Shown here one piece after another: positions 51,932-60,621 of a DNA stretch of 64,000 nucleotides. Position numbers and translations under genes: made by a program. The notes below the pieces were generated by a model. The model was not told the DNA's origin, did no database searches, and saw only the letters and a list, made by a program, of their open reading frames with translations. Source of the stretch: Eisenbergiella sp963559585 (GTDB lineage Bacteria > Bacillota > Clostridia > Lachnospirales > Lachnospiraceae); contig CAUWLJ010000001.1 in the NCBI GenBank assembly GCA_963559585.1, positions 40,235 to 104,234 on the forward strand, given 5' to 3'. Position 1 is the first letter of the stretch; every line of letters begins with the position of its first letter.

Positions 51932-52112
51932 TTCTACCTTGAAATATGTCAACCAACAGTTTCCAGTCTATTTTTACTGAAAATTAAACCGGGAGGCCGG
52001 GGCCTGTCCCCGAACGCTTCCTTTCTCCCACACAAAAAGCGGAAAGGCTTCTGCCATGTGCAACAGCCGCCTTCCCGCAATTCGCTGCCCTTTGAAATTT
52101 TGCGAAAAGGAT

Positions 52113-52709
52113 TTACTCTCCCTTCTCCATCAGCCGCCGCACCTGCTCCCGCACCGCCTGCTCCTCCCCATTGTTCTCAATCACCTGCCTGCAGTGCCTT
52201 CTAAACTCCTTCTCCGAAAGCTGGCTGGCAAAGATCCGGCTGATTTTTTCCCGGGAATAGCCTCTGGACGCCTCCAGGCGGCGGGCGCGCACCGCCTCAT
52301 CCGCATGGATGTACCAAAGCTCGTCCACCAGCTCCTCATAGCCGTCCTCGATGAGAAGGGCCGCCTCCAGAAAGAACCATTTCGTCCGTCCCTCCCGCCT
52401 GGCTTCCTCCACTCTGGCCAGAATATATTCCTTCACCGCCGGGTGGATCACCTCGTTTACCCGGGCAAGAAGCTCCCTGTCCGCAAAGATACGGGCCGCC
52501 ATTTTTTCTCTGTTGATCCGGCCGTCCTGATCCAGCACCTCCTGCCCCAGCAGGCTGACCAGGGGGGCATAGCAGGGCTGACCTGGCAGCTTTACCAGGT
52601 TTCCCACCTCGTCCGCCAGAAGCACCCTCGTCCCTTCATATTCCTTCAGGCAGGAGAGCACCAGGGATTTCCCCGCTCCCACGCCGCCTGTAATTCCGAT
52701 AAATTTCAT
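52113..52709 (-). CDS. coaE: Dephospho-CoA kinase
   Basis: A 198-residue kinase completing coenzyme A synthesis. P-loop GGVGAGKS is at 8-15; LLADEVGNLVKLPGQPCY and FLEAALLIEDGYEELVDELWYI, here split around LIEDGY, are conserved. I chose the ATG at 52709 because GAGG lies six bases upstream; an ATG four codons earlier lacks a site. It follows polA by 69 bp, mostly repeat sequence. Confidence 0.94.
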   Translation of the reverse strand: MKFIGITGGVGAGKSLVLSCLKEYEGTRVLLADEVGNLVKLPGQPCYAPLVSLLGQEVLDQDGRINREKMAARIFADRELLARVNEVIHPAVKEYILARVEEARREGRTKWFFLEAALLIEDGYEELVDELWYIHADEAVRARRLEASRGYSREKISRIFASQLSEKEFRRHCRQVIENNGEEQAVREQVRRLMEKGE

Positions 52710-52771
52710 ATCCGTCCTCATTTCGGAGCGTAAACAGCGTGGCTGTGCTGACGCTCCGGCAGCAAACAGCC
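52709..52771 (-). repeat. Start-codon-proximal leader repeat at coaE (family C)
   Basis: Inverted arms CGGAGCGT (52724-52731) and ACGCTCCG (52751-52758), with an outer GGCTGT-GCTG/CAGC-ACAGCC hairpin (52741-52771). In minus-strand reading it ends TTTACGCTCCGAAATGAGGA just before the coaE start region. It is related to the element before ackA. Confidence 0.6.
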
Positions 52772-52778
52772 GCGGCTC

Positions 52779-55466
52779 TTACTTGGCCTCGTACCAGTCC
52801 GTTCCCGTATGCTGGTCGATCTGAAGCGTCACTGCCAGATCCGCCGCCTGCTTCATCTCATCCTCCAGAATCTGTGCCACCTGTTCCGCCTCCCCGGGAG
52901 CAGTCTCCACCAGAAGCTCATCGTGGATCTGGAGGATCAGCCTGGAGTCCATGTTCTCCTGCCGAAGCCTCCGCCACACCCGGATCATGGCGATCTTGAT
53001 AATATCTGCGGCGCTTCCCTGGATCGGCGCGTTCATGGCCACCCGTTCCCCGAAGGAGCGCTGCATGAAATTGCCGGATTTCAGCTCGGGAATGGGACGC
53101 CTCCTGCCGAACATGGTGACGGAGAAGCCCTTTTCCTTTGCCTCCTCCACCGCCCTGTCCAGAAACTCCTTCACACCGGGATAGGTTTTGAAATACTCCT
53201 CGATATATCCCGATGCTTCCTTTCTGGAAATGCTCAGATCCTGACTTAGTCCAAAGGAGCTGATGCCGTAAACGATCCCGAAATTCACTGCCTTGGCGTT
53301 CCTCCTCTGCAGCTCCGTCACCTGATCAAAAGGAGTATGGAATACCTTGGAGGCCGTAATCCTGTGAATATCCGCGTCCGTGCGGTAAGCCTCAATCAGC
53401 TGTTCATCCTGGGACATATGGGCCAGCACCCGAAGCTCGATCTGGGAATAATCCGCATCCGTAAACAGCCATCCCTCCCTGGGTACAAAGACCTTTCGGA
53501 TCAGCCGTCCCAGCTCCATGCGCATGGGGATATTCTGCAGGTTTGGTTCCGTTGAGCTGATTCTTCCGGTGGCGGTAATGGTCTGGTTCAGCGTGGTATA
53601 AATCCGGTTCTCCTTTCCGATATAAGCCGCCAGCCCGTCCGCATAGGTGGATTTCAGCTTGGTCAGGCCCCTGTATTCCAGGATCCGGGATACAAAAGGA
53701 TACTCCGGGGCCAGCTTTTCCAGCACCTCCGCCGCCGTGGAATAGCCGGTTTTGGTCTTTTTCCCGCCAGGCAGCTGCATTTTCCCGAACAGGATCTCCC
53801 CAAGCTGCTTGGGCGAGTTGATGTTAAACTCCTCCCCGGCCTGCTCATGGATCGACTTCTCCAGCTCCCGGATCCGATCCACCAGCGCTTCCCCGTAGGC
53901 GTGAAGCTCCTCCGGCTTTACCCGCACGCCCTCCATCTCCATATCGTAGAGCACGCGGGTCAGGGGCATTTCTATCTGATCAAACAGCTGCTTCATTCCC
54001 GTATCCCGAAGCTTCTCCTCCAGCACCTTCCAGGACTCCAGGATCGTGTATACGCCGCAGCCCGCATATTCCCTGAAAGCCTCCTGATTCTCAGCCGCCG
54101 CCCGGGCAAAGCTGCTCTTTCCCAGAAGCTGGCTGCGTCCCTGGAGCATCAGTCCCAGATGCTCGCCGGCGATGTCCTCGATGCCATAGTCGTTCTTCAG
54201 CGGGTTCAACAGATAGGCGGCGATCAGCACGTCGAACAGCCCGTCCGTCTCCGCCGTATTCAGGAAGCCATACTGAGGCTTGATGTGAAAGGTGGCCAGC
54301 CGCACCCCTTTCTCTGCCAGCTCTGCGATCCGGCCTGCCAGATACGGCCTGGTCAGTCCGCCCTCCGGCAGGAAAACCCACACCTCCTCCTTACTCAGGG
54401 CAAAGGCCAGGGCGGTAAACCCATCCTCTCCCACACCGCCGAACCGGTTCGACGCCGTGCCCGCCTCCCCGTTTCCGTCCTCCAGAAACCAGAAAGCCGC
54501 CTCTTTCTTCTCCAGAGCCTTTTCAAAGGCGCCCTTCGCTTCCTCCGGGTCGCAGGTAAGACGGAATGAAGCGCCCCGGTCATCCTTTGCCACCGCATCC
54601 TCCTCAAACCTTCCCAGCAGATTTTTAAACTCCAGCCTCTGGAACAGCGTATAGGCCTCCGGCGTGAAAAGTCTCCCCACGCGCATCCGCTCCCAGGGTG
54701 CTTCCACCTCCGCACAGGTATTGATCTGTGCCAGCACGCGGCTCAAATCCGCCAGCTCCCTGTTATCCGCCAGGGATTCCCTCACACTCTTTTTGCTGAT
54801 TTCATCCAGATGCTCATAAATATTGTCCAGGGAACCGAACTGCACCATCAGCTCCGTGGCCGTCTTGGGCCCCACCTTGGGAACTCCGGGAATGTTGTCG
54901 GAGGAATCCCCCATCAGCGCCTTCAGATCCACAAACTGCTCCGGCGTCACCTGCCAGGCCGCCAGCACATCCGCCGCATAGTAATCCTCGATCTGCGTCC
55001 TGCCGCCCTTCGTCTTAGGGATACGGATCTTGATGTGCTCCCCGGCGATCTGCAGCAGATCCCTGTCCCCGGAAACCAGGGCCACCTCCATCCCTTCCGC
55101 CTCTCCTCTCTTTGCCAGAGTGCCCAGGATGTCATCCGCCTCCAGTCCTGCCTGCTCCACCGTGTACACTCCCATGGCCGCCAGCACTTCCTTCATCACC
55201 GGAACCTGCTGTCTAAGCTCCTCCGGCATGGGCTTTCTCGTTCCCTTATATTCCTTGTAGATCTCATGCCGGAAGGTGGGCGCATGCACGTCAAAGGCCA
55301 CAGCCAGATAGTCTGCGGCCTCCTCCTCCAGGATCTTTAACATAATATTCAGAAAACCATAGACCGCATTGGTATGCAGTCCCTGGGCATTGCTCAGGTC
55401 AGGAACCCCGTAGAACGCACGGTTCAATATACTGTGCCCATCGATCAAAACCAGCTTTTCGCTCAT
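52779..55466 (-). CDS. polA: DNA polymerase I
   Basis: An 895-residue repair and Okazaki-fragment polymerase. The N-terminal 5'-3' exonuclease (about residues 1-300) has LIDGHSILNRAFYG and DSSDNIPGVPKVGPKTA. The middle 3'-5' exonuclease-like domain lacks the DxE-type catalytic acids (FLEDGNGEAG stands at the first site), so proofreading is probably absent, as in Bacillus enzymes. The polymerase domain has TDADYSQIELRVLAHMS, RRNAKAVNFGIVYGIS and QIHDELLVE. It precedes coaE, the usual pairing. Confidence 0.97.
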   Translation of the reverse strand: MSEKLVLIDGHSILNRAFYGVPDLSNAQGLHTNAVYGFLNIMLKILEEEAADYLAVAFDVHAPTFRHEIYKEYKGTRKPMPEELRQQVPVMKEVLAAMGVYTVEQAGLEADDILGTLAKRGEAEGMEVALVSGDRDLLQIAGEHIKIRIPKTKGGRTQIEDYYAADVLAAWQVTPEQFVDLKALMGDSSDNIPGVPKVGPKTATELMVQFGSLDNIYEHLDEISKKSVRESLADNRELADLSRVLAQINTCAEVEAPWERMRVGRLFTPEAYTLFQRLEFKNLLGRFEEDAVAKDDRGASFRLTCDPEEAKGAFEKALEKKEAAFWFLEDGNGEAGTASNRFGGVGEDGFTALAFALSKEEVWVFLPEGGLTRPYLAGRIAELAEKGVRLATFHIKPQYGFLNTAETDGLFDVLIAAYLLNPLKNDYGIEDIAGEHLGLMLQGRSQLLGKSSFARAAAENQEAFREYAGCGVYTILESWKVLEEKLRDTGMKQLFDQIEMPLTRVLYDMEMEGVRVKPEELHAYGEALVDRIRELEKSIHEQAGEEFNINSPKQLGEILFGKMQLPGGKKTKTGYSTAAEVLEKLAPEYPFVSRILEYRGLTKLKSTYADGLAAYIGKENRIYTTLNQTITATGRISSTEPNLQNIPMRMELGRLIRKVFVPREGWLFTDADYSQIELRVLAHMSQDEQLIEAYRTDADIHRITASKVFHTPFDQVTELQRRNAKAVNFGIVYGISSFGLSQDLSISRKEASGYIEEYFKTYPGVKEFLDRAVEEAKEKGFSVTMFGRRRPIPELKSGNFMQRSFGERVAMNAPIQGSAADIIKIAMIRVWRRLRQENMDSRLILQIHDELLVETAPGEAEQVAQILEDEMKQAADLAVTLQIDQHTGTDWYEAK

Positions 55467-55526
55467 CCTTACCTCACATTCCGCCGCATCAGCGTCTTTC
55501 CATTCTTTCAGAGACTCAGCAGCCTT

Positions 55527-55847
55527 TCAGAAAACCAGAAACGTCATGACCAGCACAGCCGTCAGAATGGCACAGGTTTCAAAGCAGTACAGCCCCCTCT
55601 GCAGGCCCTGCCGTATTCTCACATGGCGTTTTGCCGTCTCCAGCCGCATGGTCAGTTCCTTATTCAGATTAAAAGCTTCCCCTTCTTCCAGCCGTTCCAT
55701 TCCCACCAGCACGAGAAACTGAATGCTCAGCTCCTCCCTGCACACCGGGCAGCTCTCGATATGTTCAAGGAACTGTCGGGCCGTCCTGGTCTCCATTTCG
55801 CCTTTCAGGAAATTGGGGATCAGCTTTTCCGTGTTCTTACAGTCCAT
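55527..55847 (-). CDS. Small membrane protein with anti-sigma-type zinc finger
   Basis: A 106-residue protein with a zf-HC2-like motif (FLEHIESCPVCREEL: H-x3-C-x2-C) near residue 35 and one C-terminal helix (FETCAILTAVLVMTFLVF). The pattern resembles anti-sigma factors, but no sigma factor gene is adjacent. It lies 60 bp before polA. I chose the ATG at 55847 because AAGGAG is nine bases upstream. Confidence 0.75.
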   Translation of the reverse strand: MDCKNTEKLIPNFLKGEMETRTARQFLEHIESCPVCREELSIQFLVLVGMERLEEGEAFNLNKELTMRLETAKRHVRIRQGLQRGLYCFETCAILTAVLVMTFLVF

Positions 55848-55869
55848 CCGGCACTTCTCCTTCCTATTA

Positions 55870-55895
55870 CTGTTCACAGGCCGTCCGGGGAACAG
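55870..55895. repeat. Palindromic repeat, CTGTTTACTGGC family (degenerate copy)
   Basis: CTGTTC and GAACAG enclose a GC-rich centre (CACAGGCCGTCCGGG); it lies immediately upstream of the ribosome binding site of the zinc-finger gene. Similarity to the other copies is mainly in the outer bases, so membership is tentative. Confidence 0.45.
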
Positions 55896-56049
55896 CGGCT
55901 CTTTTGTCCCCCTGCTTTTTTATCCTATCCGGGAAACTCTTCATTGACGCTCATTTTATCATGCTTTCTTCCATTAAGCAACCCGCCCGGAGCCTTCCTC
56001 CAGAGCCTCCGCTGTCCGGCCCAGCTGCCGAAACCGGCCTCCGATGAAA

Positions 56050-56084
56050 CAGCGCCAGCCGTTTGTGTTTTGCGGCTGGCGCTG
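56050..56084 (-). terminator. Terminator of nagB-nagA
   Basis: Perfect 12-bp arms CAGCGCCAGCCG (56050-56061) and CGGCTGGCGCTG (56073-56084) lie 29 bp after the nagA stop. The following minus-strand TTTCAT is only a weak T-tract, but the stem is very stable. The gap 55896-56049 holds nothing else recognisable. Confidence 0.75.
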
Positions 56085-56112
56085 AAAATCGATTCAGGAA
56101 GCTCTTTGATTC

Positions 56113-57252
56113 TTACAGCTGCGCGGCGCCCCTGCAGTAGGTCTGCACCACGTCGTAATTATCCTCCAGGATCACCAGATCCGCATCGTATCCGGCGGCA
56201 ATCCTTCCCTTTCTGTCGTCCACGCGCAGACAGCGTGCGGGATTCAGGGTACAGGAATTCAGGGCGGCGTCGAAGGGGAGCATAGCCTCCTCCACCAGGA
56301 TCTTCAATCCCTTGTTCATGTGAAGGGTGCTGCCTGCAATGGTTTCTGTTCCTGCCAGGCGCGCCAGGCCGTCCTCTCCGATCTCCACCTCATGGCCGCC
56401 CAGCTCATAATGTCCGCCGGGGGCACAATGCTTGGCGCAGAGGGAATCTGTGATCATAATGGCATAATCCCTTCCCTTGGCCGTGAAATAATTGTTCAGC
56501 GCCGCCAGATGGGAATGGCAGCCGTCACAGATGATCTCTCCGAAAATATCCCTTACCCGGAAGGCAGTTCCCACCAGGCCGGGCTTGCGGTGGTGATAGG
56601 GCGTCATGCCGTTGTACACATGGGTCATGCTGGTGGCTCCGTTTGCCACCCCCATCAAGGCCTGCTCATAGGTGGCGGAGGAATGCCCCATACTCACCAC
56701 CACCCCCGTCTCCTTACAGTATCTGGTGAGGGCAAAGTCCACATCATGCTCGGGAGCAAGGGTGATATAGCGGATCAGCCCGTCCGCCGCTTCCTGATAC
56801 CGGCGAAACTGCTCCACAGACGCCTGTGCAATCGCCTCCGGCGGCTGTGCCCCCTTATATTCCATGTCCAGATAGGGGCCTTCAAAATGTACCCCCAGAA
56901 TTTCCGCTCCCTCGTAGCCTTCCCGCACCACTGCGGCCACATTTTCCAGTGCCCTCGTCAGCACCTCCGGCATCTGCGTCACCGTGGTGGGCAGAATGGA
57001 GGTCACTCCCTCCTCCGGGATCCTCTTCATCCAGTTCCTCAGCCCCTCCGGCTGTGCATCATTGGTATCAAAGCCGTATGCTCCGTGGGTATGCACATCG
57101 ATGAAGCCGGGCAGGATGCGCTTTCTTCCATAATCCGCATCCGCCGTCCGCTCCCCATGCGGAAGGATCCTGACGATCTTCCCGTTCTCCACCTCAAGCG
57201 CCGCAGGGATGAACTGTCCCGCAATCCATACTCTTTCAGACTGTATTACCAT
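56113..57252 (-). CDS. nagA: N-acetylglucosamine-6-phosphate deacetylase
   Basis: A 379-residue amidohydrolase giving glucosamine-6-phosphate and acetate. HTH of the metal site is at 54-56 (GFIDVHTHGAYG), the metal-binding Glu124 is in VHFEGPYLD, and MGHSSATYEQ and THVYNGMTPYHHR follow. GGAAGGGG precedes the ATG. It follows nagB by 61 bp, much of which is a palindromic repeat. Confidence 0.96.
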   Translation of the reverse strand: MVIQSERVWIAGQFIPAALEVENGKIVRILPHGERTADADYGRKRILPGFIDVHTHGAYGFDTNDAQPEGLRNWMKRIPEEGVTSILPTTVTQMPEVLTRALENVAAVVREGYEGAEILGVHFEGPYLDMEYKGAQPPEAIAQASVEQFRRYQEAADGLIRYITLAPEHDVDFALTRYCKETGVVVSMGHSSATYEQALMGVANGATSMTHVYNGMTPYHHRKPGLVGTAFRVRDIFGEIICDGCHSHLAALNNYFTAKGRDYAIMITDSLCAKHCAPGGHYELGGHEVEIGEDGLARLAGTETIAGSTLHMNKGLKILVEEAMLPFDAALNSCTLNPARCLRVDDRKGRIAAGYDADLVILEDNYDVVQTYCRGAAQL

Positions 57253-57276
57253 ACCATTGCCCCTTCCTTTTTGTTG

Positions 57277-57302
57277 CTGTTCACTGGCAAGCCAGCAAAC
57301 AG
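57277..57302. repeat. Palindromic repeat, CTGTTTACTGGC family (nagB-nagA spacer)
   Basis: Arms CTGTTCACTGGC and GCCAGCAAACAG around AA differ from the perfect copy in the smc-ftsY spacer at two positions, both keeping G-U pairing. It lies between the nagB stop and the nagA ribosome binding site. Confidence 0.7.
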
Positions 57303-57313
57303 CTGAGCCTCCG

Positions 57314-58039
57314 TCAGATCTTGGACAGAGCTGCCGCGTCAGCCACCACCGTCACATCAGGATGAAGTTGCAGCACGGAAGCGGGAACCTGAGGAGTCAC
57401 AGGACCGAAGAATGCCTTCTTCACAATATCTGCCTTGTCCTCGCCGCTCACCACCACCAGAACCTTCTTGGCACACATGATCGTCTTGATCCCCATGGTG
57501 TAGGCCTGCTTGGGCACATCCTCGTAGGAAGCGAAGAAGCGCTGGTTTGCCTTGATGGTGGACTCGGTCAGATCCACGCAGTGAGTCTCCAGCTCAAAAG
57601 AATCGGCGGGCTCATTGAAGCCGATATGGCCGTTGTGGCCCAGTCCCAGAAGCTGCAGGTCGATTCCGCCCACGGATTTGATCACTGCATTGTAATCTGC
57701 GCAGGCCTTTTCACTGTCAGGCTCCGTCCCGTCAGGCAGATGGGTGTTTTCCTTGTTGATGTTCACATGGCTGAACAGGTTGTCGTTCATAAAATAATAA
57801 TAGCTCTGATCGTTGTCTCTGGTCAGGCCCTTGTACTCGTCCAGGTTCACACTGGTCACTTCCGAAAAGTCCAGATCCCCCTTCTCATACCATTCCACCA
57901 GCTTCTGATAGGTTCCGATAGGCGTGGAGCCGGTAGCCAGCCCCAGCACACAGTCAGGCTTGCTGATCACCTGGGCGGAGATAATGTTGGCCGCCTTCCT
58001 GCTCATATCCTGATAATCCTTTGCCGCGATAATTCTCAT
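57314..58039 (-). CDS. nagB: Glucosamine-6-phosphate deaminase
   Basis: A 241-residue enzyme converting glucosamine-6-phosphate to fructose-6-phosphate and ammonia. GLATGSTPIGTYQ, NLDEYKGL (catalytic Asp67) and LGLGHNGHIGFNEP are all present. I chose the ATG at 58039 because GGAGG is about ten bases upstream; an ATG four codons earlier is too close to that site. A TATAAT promoter lies just upstream, so nagBA can be transcribed apart from the PTS genes. Confidence 0.96.
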   Translation of the reverse strand: MRIIAAKDYQDMSRKAANIISAQVISKPDCVLGLATGSTPIGTYQKLVEWYEKGDLDFSEVTSVNLDEYKGLTRDNDQSYYYFMNDNLFSHVNINKENTHLPDGTEPDSEKACADYNAVIKSVGGIDLQLLGLGHNGHIGFNEPADSFELETHCVDLTESTIKANQRFFASYEDVPKQAYTMGIKTIMCAKKVLVVVSGEDKADIVKKAFFGPVTPQVPASVLQLHPDVTVVADAAALSKI

Positions 58040-58091
58040 ACTGTTCATTCCTCCAATCCTTTTCTCTCTCATTTCTTACGGAATCACTTCC

Positions 58092-58097
58092 ATTATA
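58092..58097 (-). promoter_or_regulatory. -10 box of a nagBA promoter
   Basis: A perfect TATAAT on the minus strand about 55 bp before nagB. No good -35 lies at 16-18 bp (TGTTCT at best), suggesting a regulated promoter. Confidence 0.5.
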
Positions 58098-58136
58098 CAC
58101 CCGTTTTTTCAAAAAGAACAGGCCTTCAATCAAATT

Positions 58137-58158
58137 CGGAAGCCCCGAAGGGCTTCCG
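58137..58158 (-). terminator. Terminator after the GlcNAc PTS gene
   Basis: Stem CGGAAGCCC/GGGCTTCCG with a short loop, followed in minus-strand reading by AATTTGATT. It lies 48 bp after the PTS gene stop. The T-tract is weak, so some read-through into nagBA is likely. Confidence 0.6.
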
Positions 58159-58206
58159 ACTGTGCTAGGTTTATTGCTGTTGTATCAGTTTCTATGTTTC
58201 TATAGC

Positions 58207-59664
58207 TTAAAGCATCTTCTTCATCTCGTCGGCAACGAACTGAACCTTGGTTCCCACGATTACCTGCACGGATGTCTTGCTGGGTCTGATCACACCGGCC
58301 ACACCAGCGGATTTGATCTTCTTCTCATCCACCTTGGTATAGTCCTTGATCTCAAAACGAAGCCTGGTGATACAGTTGTCAAGAGACTTCACGTTCTCCT
58401 TACCGCCGATACCCTCCAGAACCACCTTTGCCACTGTGGTGAAGTCGTTGTTGGAAAGAACTGCCTTCTTCTCTGCTTCCAGGTCATCGTCCTCACGTCC
58501 GGGAGTCTTCAGGTTGAACTTGGTGATTACCACACGGAAAATGAAGTAGTAAATCACGCCTACCGCGATTCCAATGGGGATCAGCAGCCAGGGATTCTGA
58601 GCCAGGGGCGTGAAGGAGCTGAGGAACAGGTCGATTGCGCCGCCGGAGAAGGAGAATCCAGCTCTAATAGGCAGTGCAACGGTGATTCCTGCGGTGATAC
58701 CTGCTAACAGTGCATGAACCAGATACAGGCCGGGAGCCAGGAACATAAAGGAGAACTCAATAGGCTCCGTAACGCCGGTGAAGAAGGAGCAGAATGCTGC
58801 GGATGCAAGCAGACCGTAGGTCATTTTTTTCTTATTCGGCTTGGAAGTATGGTACATAGCCAGGCAGGCTGCAGGAAGACCGAACATCATGAACGGGAAG
58901 AACCCGGTCATATACATACCAGTCTGTCCATACACACCAGTATTGCCCCAGAAATTGCTCAGATCGTTGATTCCGGCCACATCGAACCAGAATACAGAGT
59001 TCAGCGCATGGTGCAGACCGAAAGGAATGAGCAGACGGTTCAGGAATGCGTAGATACCTGCGCCGATCGCGCCCATGCCCAGGAAAGTCTCACCCAGGGA
59101 AACCAGTCCGCCGTAAACCAGAGGCCATACGAAGAACAGGATCGCAGATGCAACGATAGAAGCAACTGCAGTTACGATTGCCACAGCGCGCTTGCCGCTG
59201 AAGAAGGACAGCGCATCAGGCAGCTTGGTTCCTTTGAATTTGTTGTAGCAGGTAGCTCCAATCAGACCGGAAAGGATACCAATAAACTGATTGTTGATCT
59301 TGCCGAAGGCCGCATGAGCGTCCTTGCCGGTAAGGCCGGCAACAGTGCCGGAGCTGAGCAGAGTGGTGATCATCAGGAAGGATACCAGACCTGCAAGGCC
59401 GGCCGTTCCGTCATTATCATCCGACATACCCACTGCCACACCGATGGCAAACAGCCATGCCATATTATCGATCAGCGCGCCGCCTGCCTTAATCAGGAAC
59501 AGGCCGATGGTATACGCCGCGCCGCCCGCTGTAAAGCCGGCAACCTCACCGGCCATGGCAGCCGGTGCAAGGATGTAACCGATACCCATCAAAATACCGC
59601 ATACGGGCAGACAGGCAACCGGCAGCATCAGGGATTTTCCCAGTCTCTGGAAATACTTCATCAT
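58207..59664 (-). CDS. nagE: PTS N-acetylglucosamine transporter subunit EIICB
   Basis: A 485-residue PTS permease with an EIIC membrane domain (about residues 1-370) and an EIIB domain whose phospho-cysteine is Cys431 in LDNCITRLRFE. GAGIYAFLNRLLIPFGLHHALNS-type residues fit the glucose/GlcNAc family, and adjacency to nagB and nagA favours GlcNAc; glucose specificity cannot be excluded. EIIA is a separate gene in the same operon. GGGGG lies about ten bases upstream of the ATG. Confidence 0.9.
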   Translation of the reverse strand: MMKYFQRLGKSLMLPVACLPVCGILMGIGYILAPAAMAGEVAGFTAGGAAYTIGLFLIKAGGALIDNMAWLFAIGVAVGMSDDNDGTAGLAGLVSFLMITTLLSSGTVAGLTGKDAHAAFGKINNQFIGILSGLIGATCYNKFKGTKLPDALSFFSGKRAVAIVTAVASIVASAILFFVWPLVYGGLVSLGETFLGMGAIGAGIYAFLNRLLIPFGLHHALNSVFWFDVAGINDLSNFWGNTGVYGQTGMYMTGFFPFMMFGLPAACLAMYHTSKPNKKKMTYGLLASAAFCSFFTGVTEPIEFSFMFLAPGLYLVHALLAGITAGITVALPIRAGFSFSGGAIDLFLSSFTPLAQNPWLLIPIGIAVGVIYYFIFRVVITKFNLKTPGREDDDLEAEKKAVLSNNDFTTVAKVVLEGIGGKENVKSLDNCITRLRFEIKDYTKVDEKKIKSAGVAGVIRPSKTSVQVIVGTKVQFVADEMKKML

Positions 59665-59781
59665 ACTTGTATTACCCCCTTCTTTGTTTATAAAATCCCG
59701 CCCTAGCCACAGGATTGGTTCTATTCATAAGGGCTTTGCCCTAAGAATACTGAAATAAAATGACTTTCCTGCTTTTGCAGC

Positions 59782-60039
59782 TTAAAGGTTCTCCTTCATG
59801 AAGGCAAGAAGCGCTTCCGCCGCCGCATCCTCGTCAGGCCCCTCGATAGTGAACTTCACGGTATTGCCGCCCTTCACCCCCATCATCATCAGGGACATGA
59901 TCTTCTTCGCGTCCCCCTTTTTGGAGCCGGACTCCACCTTCACGGTGCTGGCAAACTCTCCGGCCTTCTTTACCAGAAGTCCCGCCGGCCTGGCATGAAT
60001 CCCAAGCTCGTCTGTAATGGTGTACTCAAATTCTTTCAT
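59782..60039 (-). CDS. HPr-family phosphocarrier lacking regulatory Ser46
   Basis: An 85-residue HPr protein. His15 in GIHARPAG is the phosphocarrier site. Aligning by length with Bacillus HPr (KSIMGVMSLG), the position of regulatory Ser46 is Lys46 in AKKIMSLMMMG. It should therefore carry phosphate from enzyme I to EIIA, but could not be phosphorylated by HPr kinase for catabolite repression. It lies inside the PTS operon, between EIIA and EIICB, and enzyme I is not encoded in this window. Confidence 0.93.
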   Translation of the reverse strand: MKEFEYTITDELGIHARPAGLLVKKAGEFASTVKVESGSKKGDAKKIMSLMMMGVKGGNTVKFTIEGPDEDAAAEALLAFMKENL

Positions 60040-60089
60040 TTTGTATTACCGCCTTTCTTTTTTGTTTTCCTTCTTACTCAGGCATTCCC

Positions 60090-60572
60090 TTATTTTGATA
60101 CTTCCAGACAGTCGTCCCCGGGCTTTACCTGCATCCCGGTCTTTCCCTCCACGGACGCGTAATCGGAAGAATTGCAGATCAGCATGGGGGTGATACAGTC
60201 GTACCCTTCCGCTTTGATGGCCGCAATGTCTGCCTCCACCAGAAGCTCTCCCTTCTTCACATCCTTCCCGGTCTCCGTTTTTACCGTGAAATGCTTTCCT
60301 TCCAGCTTCACCGTATCAAGGCCAATGTGAATCAGAATCTCCATCCCGTCCGCCGTGGTCAGCGCCACCGCATGGCCCGTGGGAAATACGGTGCTCACCT
60401 GGGCGTCTATGGGGGCATATACTCTGCCGTCCGCAGGGACGATGGCAATTCCCTTTCCAAGGATCTCCTCGCTGAAGGTAGGATCACTCACCTGGGAAAG
60501 AGGCACGCACTCCCCCTCCATCGGCGCTCCCAGTACAGTTCCCTTTTTTTTCATAAAATCAAACAGTCCCAT
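60090..60572 (-). CDS. PTS glucose-type EIIA component
   Basis: A 160-residue EIIA(Glc)-fold protein. The active-site pair is His67 (PTGHAVAL) and His82 (ILIHIGLDTV), His82 being the phosphorylated one. It passes phosphate from HPr to the EIIB domain of the permease two genes downstream. It is a stand-alone crr-like protein with a short N-terminal extension, MGLFDFMKKKGTVLGAPM. Confidence 0.94.
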   Translation of the reverse strand: MGLFDFMKKKGTVLGAPMEGECVPLSQVSDPTFSEEILGKGIAIVPADGRVYAPIDAQVSTVFPTGHAVALTTADGMEILIHIGLDTVKLEGKHFTVKTETGKDVKKGELLVEADIAAIKAEGYDCITPMLICNSSDYASVEGKTGMQVKPGDDCLEVSK

Positions 60573-60621
60573 CTCTTTCTTCCTTCCTTTTTGAATTGAT
60601 ATACGGATTCCGGCTGATCCC

